A stretch of DNA of 20,375 bases from a virus. The notes below the pieces were generated by a model. The model made no database searches and had not been told where the DNA came from. It saw nothing but the letters and a program-made list of their open reading frames with translations. Made by a program: the position numbers and the translations under genes. Location: the IMG/VR virus record IMGVR_UViG_3300037585_003884, positions 1 to 20,375 of that record, one strand, 5' to 3'. This document shows positions 1 to 7,600 of the stretch, in pieces; the first letter of the stretch is position 1, and each line of letters starts with the position of its first letter.

Positions 1-113
1 TGGGAAGGTAGTGCAGCCGCTATAAGGGTTGCAAAATCTTCTTCCCCCGCATCTCCGACGATGCGTGCCCCCATTTGCCAATTGTCTCTTTGTGATAGTG
101 CTGTCGCACCCAT
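1..113 (-). CDS. Unknown protein, N-terminal part (cut by window edge)
   Basis: An open frame starts with ATG at 113-111 and runs off the left edge after 37 codons. The start is well supported by a strong GAGGAGG ribosome-binding site at 117-124, four to seven bases before the ATG. The visible peptide begins MGATALSQRDNWQMGARIV and continues into an acidic then alanine-rich stretch; there is no signal peptide or recognisable motif. It is the next gene after a terminator, so it probably starts a new translation unit in the same leftward direction. I do not recognise the family. The gene is real with good probability because of the ribosome-binding site and its place just after the terminator. 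Confidence 0.7.
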   Translation of the reverse strand, partial: MGATALSQRDNWQMGARIVGDAGEEDFATLIAAALPS

Positions 114-125
114 CTTGCCTCCTCA

Positions 126-171
126 TTAAAATAGCGGCAGACTTTTAACCGGTCTGCCAGCGGCTGTTTTT
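126..171 (-). terminator. Intrinsic terminator after the Thr-rich gene, possibly bidirectional
   Basis: A hairpin has a 7-bp perfect stem GGCAGAC/GTCTGCC (136-142 with 152-158), extended by a GC/GC pair around a bulged A. On the minus strand it is followed by TATTTTA (133-127). On the plus strand it is followed by a run of five T (166-170), so it could stop transcription both ways. It begins a few bases after the stop codon of the 451-173 gene. It closely resembles the terminator at 468-510. Confidence 0.7.
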
Positions 172-172
172 A

Positions 173-451
173 CTACTCTGTTGTAGTTGTGGTGGTGTCA
201 GTTGTTCCACCGTCGGTGGTAGTTTCGGTGGTTGTTCCACCATCCGTACCAGTTGTTGTGCCACTCGTTGTGGCAGAGACTTCTACGGTCTCACTAGCGG
301 TTGTTTCAGTTGTTTCAGTGTTGGTGTTTGTCGACACCGCTCCCGGATCAACCGAACATGTCCCGTATGCTGTTGCGACCAGAAGGACGCCTCCGGCCAC
401 GCTTACTTGGACCTTCCATTTGGCCCATAGGGACTTTAGTGATTCTAACAT
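173..451 (-). CDS. Small Thr-rich membrane-anchored or lipoprotein-like protein
   Basis: A 92-aa protein with a clear ribosome-binding site (AAAGGAG, 458-464) before its ATG. Residues 1-15 are basic and amphipathic (MLESLKSLWAKWKVQ). Residues 16-31 form one hydrophobic segment (VSVAGGVLLVATAYG) ending at Thr-Cys. The rest, about 60 residues, is almost only Thr, Ser, Gly, Glu and Asp, ending in a Thr run. The Cys after the hydrophobic segment suggests a lipoprotein signal, but the residues before it (Tyr-Gly-Thr) do not fit a good lipobox, so a plain N-terminal anchor is equally possible. Small proteins of this build occur in phage lysis sets, for example outer-membrane spanins, but there is no holin or endolysin next to it here, so function is open. 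It is flanked by terminators on both sides and so could be a single-gene unit, although no promoter was recognised. Confidence 0.72.
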   Translation of the reverse strand: MLESLKSLWAKWKVQVSVAGGVLLVATAYGTCSVDPGAVSTNTNTETTETTASETVEVSATTSGTTTGTDGGTTTETTTDGGTTDTTTTTTE

Positions 452-467
452 TATTTTCTCCTTTATG

Positions 468-510
468 TTAAAAAATAGGGCAGAGTATTTGCGGCACCCG
501 CTCTGCCAGC
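468..510 (-). terminator. Intrinsic terminator after the gp32-like gene
   Basis: A hairpin with a 7-bp perfect stem GGCAGAG/CTCTGCC (479-485 with 501-507) and a 15-nt loop. On the minus strand it is followed by CTATTTTTTAAC, a run of six T (475-470). It lies 23 bases downstream of the gp32-like stop codon and upstream of the Thr-rich gene, so it should end the replication-gene transcript. Confidence 0.75.
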
Positions 511-532
511 GGTGTTTCTCAAACTATATGGT

Positions 533-1300
533 TCACTTTCCGTTCATCAGTTCGTTAAAGGCTTTATCTACATCACTCGTTGGCTTGCTATACGAAGTAG
601 TCTCACTAGAGCGGGATTCCGCGGACTTATTGCCGCACAATTGCTCATCAAGAATACTATCAATCTGCTCTGAGGTGTGACGCTCAAAGAGAGAAGCAAA
701 GTCTGGCATGCGATCGAGGAGGGCAGGGATCGCTTCTGTATCTGCCAGAAGAGGGGAAGTATTACGCCTCATCTTCATATTAGTTTGAGGATATGCGCCC
801 GGGGTGGTGGGCTTGGTATATGTTAGCGTGATATCCGTGCCTTCGTTGGCATCCGTGACATCACCGTATTCTGGATCAAGAATGTAACCAAGAAGAAGTT
901 CATACGCCTTCTTTCCATATCCATACACCTTGATTCCTTCATCTTCTCGGCCGCGGAGGACCACTGGTGAGAAGTAACGAGCACGTACGAACAGAGACTT
1001 AGCGAGCTTCTTGCTCTCTTCATCGTTGTTGTCCACACCTTCTCGCCATACAGAGGAGGCAAATTCACAAATTGGGCATGACTCTCCGTAGTTACGCTTA
1101 GGGCAAAGAATACCGCCCCGATGTTCTCCAACATTGTAGTGGAAATACATCTCCTTTAGGGGATCACCATCTGATGTCGGTACAATCCGAATATCTTGGT
1201 CACCTTCGTCGGGCTTAAACCAGACTGAGTCCCTGTTATCGCCACCTTCACCGCGTAGTGAAGCCAACTTCTTTCTCATTAGTTCCATATTAATAGACAT
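533..1300 (-). CDS. gp32: Single-stranded DNA-binding protein, T4 gp32-like
   Basis: A 255-aa protein beginning MSINMELMRKKLASLRG. T4 gp32 coats single-stranded DNA at replication forks and recruits replication and recombination proteins. The zinc-binding block of the core domain is visible: His54 or His60, then Cys66-x8-Cys75-x2-Cys78 (LCPKRNYGESCPIC), in the order His-Cys-Cys-Cys as in T4. The basic N-terminal segment fits the cooperative-binding region. The end, DVDKAFNELMNGK after a Ser/Thr-rich linker, fits the protein-interaction tail, although it is less acidic than T4's. The central part (VRARYFSPVVLRG, KVYGYGKKAYELLLG) matches marine gp32 proteins as I remember them. I chose the ATG at 1300 because AAGGAG (1309-1314) sits eight bases before it. 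An in-frame ATG at 1351 would add 17 residues but lies in a leader hairpin without a ribosome-binding site. It is the last gene of the leftward replication set and is followed by a terminator. Confidence 0.9.
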   Translation of the reverse strand: MSINMELMRKKLASLRGEGGDNRDSVWFKPDEGDQDIRIVPTSDGDPLKEMYFHYNVGEHRGGILCPKRNYGESCPICEFASSVWREGVDNNDEESKKLAKSLFVRARYFSPVVLRGREDEGIKVYGYGKKAYELLLGYILDPEYGDVTDANEGTDITLTYTKPTTPGAYPQTNMKMRRNTSPLLADTEAIPALLDRMPDFASLFERHTSEQIDSILDEQLCGNKSAESRSSETTSYSKPTSDVDKAFNELMNGK

Positions 1301-1325
1301 TACTTTTTCTCCTTGTTGTTTTGTT

Positions 1326-1351
1326 AAAGTATACTGAGCTTTCCTCAGCAT
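1326..1351 (-). promoter_or_regulatory. Candidate hairpin/pseudoknot operator in the gp32 leader
   Basis: On the minus strand an 8-bp stem (ATGCTGAG with CTCAGTAT, one G-T pair) encloses the 5-nt loop GAAAG. The loop bases AAAG can pair with CTTT at 1329-1326, which would close an H-type pseudoknot. The next 25 bases up to the start codon are A-rich and unstructured (AACAAAACAACAAGGAG). A pseudoknot followed by an unstructured ribosome-binding region is the known design of the T4 gene 32 operator, where gp32 represses its own translation. The pairing is seen in the sequence; the regulatory role is inference. It is unlikely to be a terminator because no T run follows. Confidence 0.45.
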
Positions 1352-1359
1352 CTAATGTA

Positions 1360-2223
1360 TTACTCTTGATCGAACTTGTCAAGAGTTTTTTGTTGTTGTA
1401 TTGCGTTAGTGTGGGCAACGCAGAACCCAAAATCTGGTAAATTTGTTTCGTAAATCGCGTAAGAAATTTTACGATAGGCATTCCTGGGTTTTGTTTTTAG
1501 GATGTCTACCAAACGCTTATGCAACCCTGTTTCACTCTCCAACCGCTTTTCGTTTATACACATATAATAACATAATTCGCGCTCGGTGTCAAGGTCAAAT
1601 AGCCACTTTTCTTCAAGTCTTTTCATATCTAAAAGGGACACTGCTCTTATCTTATTGATATCGCTTGGCTTTGACACATTTCCAATGTGTGGCTCGGTAT
1701 GTGCAAAATAATTTAAGTAATGCACACAAGAATAGACCGTCTCATTAAGAATACTGTAGTACTCTTTTAGATTGATCTCACTGTGGACTCTCTCAATATT
1801 CTCGTTGGAAAAAATAGTTAGGTTTTTAAAAAGGCCTGATCGTGCATATTCCTGTAGCACTCCGAAAGTCGTGTTCTCCACTAATCTTGGCACGCCTGTG
1901 AGCAGTTCGATATCCGGCTTGATGTAGAAAACATCCAGTTGTTTCTCTCTGATCTGCTCTAATACCCCAAGTGTATAAATTGAACTCAGTGAGGAGCCCA
2001 CTACAAAAACCTGCACGTGGTCTTTTAGATTCTTTAAAAACTTTTTAACTCGGGGGGCGTTCTTTTCGTATTCTTCGGGGGTATCGTACGTATTTAACTT
2101 AAACTGCGTCTTTGAGTTCTTCTCGACCTTGCTGTTCATGGTATATACCTCGTATTGCGGCAGATCTGCAAACTTACTTGCGATTGCAGACGCAGCATTG
2201 CCAATTCCGATCACAGAAATCAT
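1360..2223 (-). CDS. Divergent FtsZ/tubulin-like protein
   Basis: A 287-aa protein of unknown function whose layout follows FtsZ. Residues 2-13 (ISVIGIGNAASA) sit where FtsZ has IKVIGVGGGGN (loop T1). Residues 24-30 (YEVYTMN) match the strand FtsZ writes as VEFIAINTD. Residues 71-83 (QVFVVGSSLSSIY) lie where FtsZ has the GTPase signature GGGTGTG, but here it is GSSLSSI. Residues 98-103 (VFYIKP) match VGVVTKPF, and 119-146 match the FtsZ segment ending VIPNDRL. A helix and a loop with GNVSKPSDINKIRAV (181-195) stand near the T7 loop. The degenerate signature suggests altered or lost GTP binding. The ATG overlaps the polymerase stop codon (ATGA), with GGGAG upstream, so the two are probably translationally coupled. 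Phage tubulins such as PhuZ and TubZ organise DNA or phage particles, but this protein cannot be assigned to either. A generic Rossmann-fold protein is the alternative. Confidence 0.6.
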   Translation of the reverse strand: MISVIGIGNAASAIASKFADLPQYEVYTMNSKVEKNSKTQFKLNTYDTPEEYEKNAPRVKKFLKNLKDHVQVFVVGSSLSSIYTLGVLEQIREKQLDVFYIKPDIELLTGVPRLVENTTFGVLQEYARSGLFKNLTIFSNENIERVHSEINLKEYYSILNETVYSCVHYLNYFAHTEPHIGNVSKPSDINKIRAVSLLDMKRLEEKWLFDLDTERELCYYMCINEKRLESETGLHKRLVDILKTKPRNAYRKISYAIYETNLPDFGFCVAHTNAIQQQKTLDKFDQE

Positions 2224-3419
2224 AGGTTTAGGTCTCCCAAATCAAAATAGTTTTGGCCGGCCTTAAGATTGACCATGAATGAGTCCAATTTGTTATTTGA
2301 AAAGACTTCTTTAATTGCCGGCAAAAGAGGGCGGTCCTCATCAGCCAAGTCAATTACCAATTCATCATGTACAATATGTGAAATGTGGCTTTTCGTGTTT
2401 TCTAGCATTTTGTTAATCTCAATTGCCCGGTCGATAACCAGATCCGAAGTTGTGCTTTGGATAAGGTAATTGAATGCTTTTCTTTGTTCCACTTTAATGC
2501 GCCTTCCGAAGATGGTCTTAATATAGCCATCTTTGTAATGTTTGTCAAGAATCAAATTGCGATCATATAGATCGCTCTTGATAATCGTAGAATCAGGATT
2601 GTACAACCACCCAAAAAACAAAGTCTTTGCTTCGTCGCGCGTAGGATTGCGTATATCATTTGATTTGTTGAACACGTTTTCAATGTTCCATTGGTGAATG
2701 TCTTCCTGCGGTTGCGGTTCGCCGAGAAGAGACAGCACCGTCCTTACCTCTGCTCCGTTATAGTCCAATGAAATAAACCAATCGTTTTTAGGCTTTACAA
2801 CCTTTCTGAAATCCTTTTTCATCGTTAAGATGGGGAAAGACCCGGGAGAGGTTGTTAAGCGGCCTGTGACGGTACCAAAGAGGTTGTAATCAATATAGTT
2901 AGCGCCGGAGATAATCTTCTTGATGCCGAGCCTGGAGTTAGTGGCAGTGAACATGCTCTTACAGTCTGAGGCATCGATGTTTAGTGGTCGATATCTGATG
3001 TCATGGATGAGTTTCGAAGCCTCGCACAGAAAATCGTAGTTATTTGGCTTTGTGGTGTTTTCAAATACATGTTGAGTTATCTTATTCTTTATCTCGCAGA
3101 ACTGTAGCAGGGCGTCCTTGGGAATGAGATCGAAGATGCAGTGGTCGTTGAAATCAATCTTTGCTATTGTAAAAGATTTATAAAAAGCGTTCATTTTACG
3201 CACAGTTGCCTCGTACTCTTCAAGTAAATCCGAGGGTGCAGCTTCCTTGAGAGACGACCCGCCAGAATAAAGCCATGCGTATTGTACATCGGAATCTCTT
3301 ACCGAGCCAGTGTACTTCCAAGTTCTGAGTAGATCGGCCGGCATATGTTCAAAGTGAAGTTCTCCATCTTTATAAACACCAACACACTCTGTTTTATCAT
3401 CAAGTGTTTGAAAGTACAT
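2220..3419 (-). CDS. Compact family A DNA polymerase
   Basis: A 399-aa DNA polymerase of the Pol I/T7 family. The palm and fingers motifs are all present. FGTVTGRLTTSPGS (181-194) is the TGR primer-template motif. Motif A is SLDYNGAEVR with catalytic Asp219 and steric-gate Glu224. Motif B is RDEAKTLFFGWLY with Arg261, Lys265, Phe269 and Tyr273. GYIKTIFGRR (298-307) and FNYLIQSTTSDL (316-327) follow. Motif C is HIVHDEL with His351, Asp352 and Glu353. Phe269 is the residue that in E. coli Pol I (Phe762) disfavours dideoxynucleotides. The protein is far shorter than Pol I (928 aa) or T7 polymerase (704 aa). I see no 3'-5' exonuclease domain, and the stretch from motif B to GYIKT is only about 26 residues, so the fingers look trimmed. 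It overlaps the gene before it by 20 bases and the next by 4, with GAGGCGG just before its ATG. It is probably the replicative polymerase, working with the gp32-like SSB; that role is inferred. Confidence 0.9.
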   Translation of the reverse strand: MYFQTLDDKTECVGVYKDGELHFEHMPADLLRTWKYTGSVRDSDVQYAWLYSGGSSLKEAAPSDLLEEYEATVRKMNAFYKSFTIAKIDFNDHCIFDLIPKDALLQFCEIKNKITQHVFENTTKPNNYDFLCEASKLIHDIRYRPLNIDASDCKSMFTATNSRLGIKKIISGANYIDYNLFGTVTGRLTTSPGSFPILTMKKDFRKVVKPKNDWFISLDYNGAEVRTVLSLLGEPQPQEDIHQWNIENVFNKSNDIRNPTRDEAKTLFFGWLYNPDSTIIKSDLYDRNLILDKHYKDGYIKTIFGRRIKVEQRKAFNYLIQSTTSDLVIDRAIEINKMLENTKSHISHIVHDELVIDLADEDRPLLPAIKEVFSNNKLDSFMVNLKAGQNYFDLGDLNL

Positions 3420-4632
3420 TTTCCGCCTCTTCTTTACTTATCTTATCACGGTAAAGAAGATCTGTCAAGGAGCCACTGTAATCATATGTTTTTCCAATGA
3501 TGGACTCAAACAGGCCGACCGCTTCTGCGTGGCCCTTTAAGGTCGCGAGTTTTAATGAGTCCCTGATAAGATGCTGCTTTTCATTTTCTGTCAGCGGCGC
3601 GCTCTTTTCTTCCATCAGTCGGATTTTCATGTAGTTCTCAAGGCAAAATCTCTCTGTATAGAGCGTGTTGAACTGACTGAGGCTATACTGCTTGGGTCGT
3701 ACAATATTGTTTCTAAGTGTGCCGTCACCGCAAAGCTCAACATGTATATAATCTGTTTTAATGCGATCATATAACTCTAGAAGTATTGTTTTAAAATTTT
3801 CATAGTACGTAATGTGGGCTGGTGTGTAGGCGCTAGCCAACACTGCGGAAGTGCTGCGGTAATTTGAATTTGGGGCGGTCTGCGCATATTGGATCATCTC
3901 TGGGGTACCAATGTCCGCCACAAGTCTCCAAGGGTTGTTTGAGTCCACAGAGAATCCGTAAGAACGGCAAGCGTTCAGATAGAACTGCCAGTTTTTGCTT
4001 TCTTTAAAATTCTTGATCTTCATTTCGTCGCTCGCGGCTGACTCGGTAGAGACCTCAATTACAAGACCAGTCGCAGTCATCGGACAGTACCGACTCTTTA
4101 TAAACCCGGGATACGTAAAAGGTAGCTCCTTCGTAGACGTTTCTAAAATTCCCATGAGATGAAGCATAAATCCATCAAAATCTTTAAATCTCAAGTTCCT
4201 ACCAGAGAAGGTCTTCTCTATTGACTGTTTGTTTTCTGCTGAAAAGCTTCTGTATAGTGTTCTCGGGCTTTCGTATGCCCTTTGCACCTCTAGCACAGAT
4301 AAAAATGGGTCGGTAGTTTTGATTTGTCCGGACATGGCTTTCTTTTTAAATTGTTGTGAGAGTTCTCGGAAAGCATGAGCAACGAACCCCACTGCCTGGA
4401 AGCCAGTCCCCAACTTGTTGGTTTGATCAAGAGAGCCCATGGAGGTCGACGGCAGATCTAATTCAATCGGCACGTAGCTGTAGCTCACTCGGCCATACAA
4501 ATACTTTTCTGCTAATTGAAAATCTTTTAGATTCTCGTATTCCGGTTCCAGAATATCATTTCGGTATATGAGTGATTTTTGATAGAGCGCTTTCGTGCTC
4601 TCATTGTTACCTTTTTTATAAAATATAGACAT
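3400..4632 (-). CDS. Unknown 410-aa protein upstream of DNA polymerase
   Basis: A 410-aa soluble protein with no signal peptide or membrane segment, preceded by AAGGA nine bases before the ATG. Conserved-looking blocks are FKDFDGFMLHLMGIL, a hydrophobic-aromatic block FTYPGFIKSRYCPMTATGL, and NPWRLVADIGTPEMIQYAQ, followed by a mostly helical C-terminal half with several charged helices. I recall similar proteins from marine phages annotated only as hypothetical or virion structural proteins. Position allows two readings: it directly follows the large baseplate gene (27-bp gap), which suggests a virion role, but its 3' end overlaps the polymerase gene by 20 bases, which suggests coupling to replication. 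I looked for DxE-type exonuclease motifs that would make it the missing half of a split polymerase and did not see them. Function unassigned. Confidence 0.75.
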   Translation of the reverse strand: MSIFYKKGNNESTKALYQKSLIYRNDILEPEYENLKDFQLAEKYLYGRVSYSYVPIELDLPSTSMGSLDQTNKLGTGFQAVGFVAHAFRELSQQFKKKAMSGQIKTTDPFLSVLEVQRAYESPRTLYRSFSAENKQSIEKTFSGRNLRFKDFDGFMLHLMGILETSTKELPFTYPGFIKSRYCPMTATGLVIEVSTESAASDEMKIKNFKESKNWQFYLNACRSYGFSVDSNNPWRLVADIGTPEMIQYAQTAPNSNYRSTSAVLASAYTPAHITYYENFKTILLELYDRIKTDYIHVELCGDGTLRNNIVRPKQYSLSQFNTLYTERFCLENYMKIRLMEEKSAPLTENEKQHLIRDSLKLATLKGHAEAVGLFESIIGKTYDYSGSLTDLLYRDKISKEEAENVLSNT

Positions 4633-4659
4633 TTAAATTGATTCCTTGTTGTGCATTAT

Positions 4660-7600
4660 CTATCCGCCCCCGACCGAACCTTGGGCAGTGTCGCTTGGGT
4701 CACTTGTCTCGTAAGACTCGGTGATGCTGCTGCCATCCTCAAAAACGGTGCTCTCACCGAGTTCTTCGTTCGACTGATAACCCACTTCGTCTTCGGGTAC
4801 CGGTTCCTTGTTGTCGCTTGTAGAAGCTTGATATTCTGTTCTTTTTAGTGCACACTTTTTCACAACCGATACATCAGGGTTTGAATCAACAGAAGCGTTA
4901 TTGCCATTGTTTGACTTGGAGTTCTTGTCCACCTCGGCAACCCAGTGCGCAATAATTTGACTTGAGCGTACACCTTCTGCAATCGTGTGTGTGGTTTTAA
5001 TAATCATGTAGTACCCACCTATACCATACCTGCTTAGTTCGTATTGGTCAAGGGGCATTTTCTTTTTATTCTGATTGTAGTGATAGCCCGTAGTGTTTGG
5101 CGCAAAGCCGCGAGGATCAACGTACATGTACGTACCCGGGAAGGTGTTTGGCAACAGAAACGCGTCTACTGTGACATTGTACACTTCTCGGAGTTGCATG
5201 AGCCCATCATAGCCTTCTTGCTCAAAGCGTAGCTCTTTCAAGCCAGTCGCACTCGTCCTGTCTAATTTGATTGTTTTAACAATGCCCTTATCGCTCCCCA
5301 AGACATAATGAAAAATTCCATGGCTGTGATCGACACTGTAGTCTCCGCGCATCAGTTCTTGGGGGCGTGAGCGGCCTGCATAAAAGATCATCCAATTTCT
5401 TTGGGACTCTTGCCCCTTGTTTCTCGGACCCTGGTTGGTCCGGGAACCCATTGTGTTTAAGAGAGCCCCTCCGGTAAATTTGGGCACATAAACGTCTACC
5501 CTTTTGTTGGCGACCTTCTCTCTTCTCCAACTCTTTAACAGAAGTTCGCTTATCTCATCAGTAGGGCCGTCATAGTAGGAGGTCACCGAGGCATTGTATA
5601 AGGATACTCTTTGGCGCGATTTATCACCGCCGCACCTATTATCATTTAGAAAGTTTCTAAGATAATTTTTTACAAACTGGTTTATAAAGGCGCTCAGAGT
5701 GAAGCCAGTACGACCTTTGGCTAAGACCTTAGACGCCATCCACTCAGTAAAGTAGCTAACCGATATAGGAGCTTCTCCTATCGAAACGTTTAGATAGACA
5801 TCTGGCTTTTGGGGGTCCGATATTTCCATTGGACCCAATAGCACCCTTAAATTTTTGAAGTTGGTTTGCATCCTTCGCAGGGTTGCTCTTTCTTTTGTTT
5901 TTATGTGCTTGGCGCCTTCAGGGGGATCTAACTTGCCTAGTGCATTAGGATAGGTGCTCCGGAGGGCCACCTCAATTCCATTTAAAATAACATCAATCAA
6001 ATCATAAAGGTAAAAGAAGGTAACTTGCTCGTAAGAATCACCGCCGAACCCCTTCGCTGTTCCAATTCCAAGATGTGTTTCAAGCTCATCGGCCTTCTCT
6101 GTGGTGGCCGTGGCCTCAGCAGTCCTGCCGGCGGTTCCTGCTTCGCGGGCTTGAGTTCTAAGGCTTGAAATCTCGTTTGTGACCGCGGTTCGATTGGGTA
6201 TACCGCCCTCGACATCATATACCGGCCGTACACCGCCATACATTGATTCCGTCATCGACCCATATGGGATCTTGTAATAATATAATCTCTTATTTTCAAA
6301 AAGTGCTGACAGCAGTGACTTTAGATTCGACATTTGCTCTGCTTTTAATATTTCAGGATCCTCTTCTGTCGGGGGTTGAAGTTGATCGCCCTCTTTGTTT
6401 TTTCTTGCTCTGCTGAAAGCCTGCTTCATTCTACGGTTAAAGTTTGCGGCCGCAGATTTCTCCCCTGCAGCAAATATATCATAGTAAAAGTCGTCGAAAA
6501 AATCTTCGATGTAGGCAAGGTAGTTAATGACAAGATTAACTCTACCAAATTCATCGAACTCAAATTCGTGAATGGTCGGAGTAAGCTCAAGCGTTACAAA
6601 ACTATCTCGAATGGCAGCTTGAATTTTGTTCCTGTCGCCTCTTGAAATGGCCAGTTTTTTTGGTATTGCGTAGCCAACAAGAACTTTTAATCTAAAATTA
6701 AGTTTGGATGACGCGTCTTCGATTATGTTCCCAGCGCTAGTACGACATTCGGTCTCGGTGGTGCCAGTTTTGAGAGCCAAATCAACATATCTAAATTTTC
6801 CTCGGCCAGATCCCCGGGGCGCTAACAAATCAGCGAAACTTGCTGCGTGAAGCTTCAATTTTGCTTTTATGCTCTTTTTTGTAGAGAAGGGATCACTGCC
6901 GTCATACGTCCAGTTGAAGCTTTTTAGGCCTACGCCTCTGCCGCGGCGCTTCTTGTTAGCAAGCATTTCTTTTACATCGGATGCAGTAGTAGAACCATCA
7001 AAAGTTATTTCAACGTCCTCCTCTGTTCCCGGCTTTTCGCCTGGGATGACCTTGTAAAGGCGCACTGTGGGCTGCAACTGCGATAATACCTCTGGGGGGA
7101 TCTCAAACATTGTTTTAATGCTCTCTGATTGTGTTAATTTGTTTATAAACCCAAAGGGTGTGCCGCCTGCCATAATGCAGGCCTGACCCACCGGACTGGA
7201 TGATGCGTTGCTGACGGGCAGTTTCCTTTGCTTGGGCATTGCAGGGTCCCTACGCAGCTTAATAAGTTCAAAGATTTGTGCTTGAACATAGCACTGCTCT
7301 CGATAAGGCTTTGAAAGATAATTCTCATTTACCGTTAATGCTGCGATATTCGATAGACCTTCTCGATCTTTCTCAAGTTGTTCGCGTTTAATTCGTTCTG
7401 CTTCTTTTGCGGCTTGAACTTTCTGGGCGGTGGGGCCCGACGACATCTGATTTCCTTGGCGACCAGTGTTGGCGGCCATGGCGGCACGGGTTTCCTTGGC
7501 GGCTGAAGCTATGTCTTCTTCTGATAGTGTCTCAGCTAAAGTTTTAGTGATCTCCTCGAATCTTTCGCTAAGGTCCTTTATTTCTGTTGCCGCTCCTTCA

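Noticed and set aside
189-680. Plus-strand open frame of 163 codons
   Set aside because: It is the antisense of the Thr-rich repeat region and of the gp32 3' end. Its Val/Ser-rich start simply mirrors ACC/ACT codons on the other strand, and it crosses a terminator.
1301-1351. Longer start for the gp32-like protein (17 extra residues)
   Set aside because: The ATG at 1351 lies in the leader hairpin with no ribosome-binding site, whereas the ATG at 1300 has AAGGAG at the right spacing and gives a gp32-like N-terminus.
3400-4632. Split polymerase, with this gene as the exonuclease half
   Set aside because: No DxE or other exonuclease motifs were seen and the blocks do not resemble Pol I domains.
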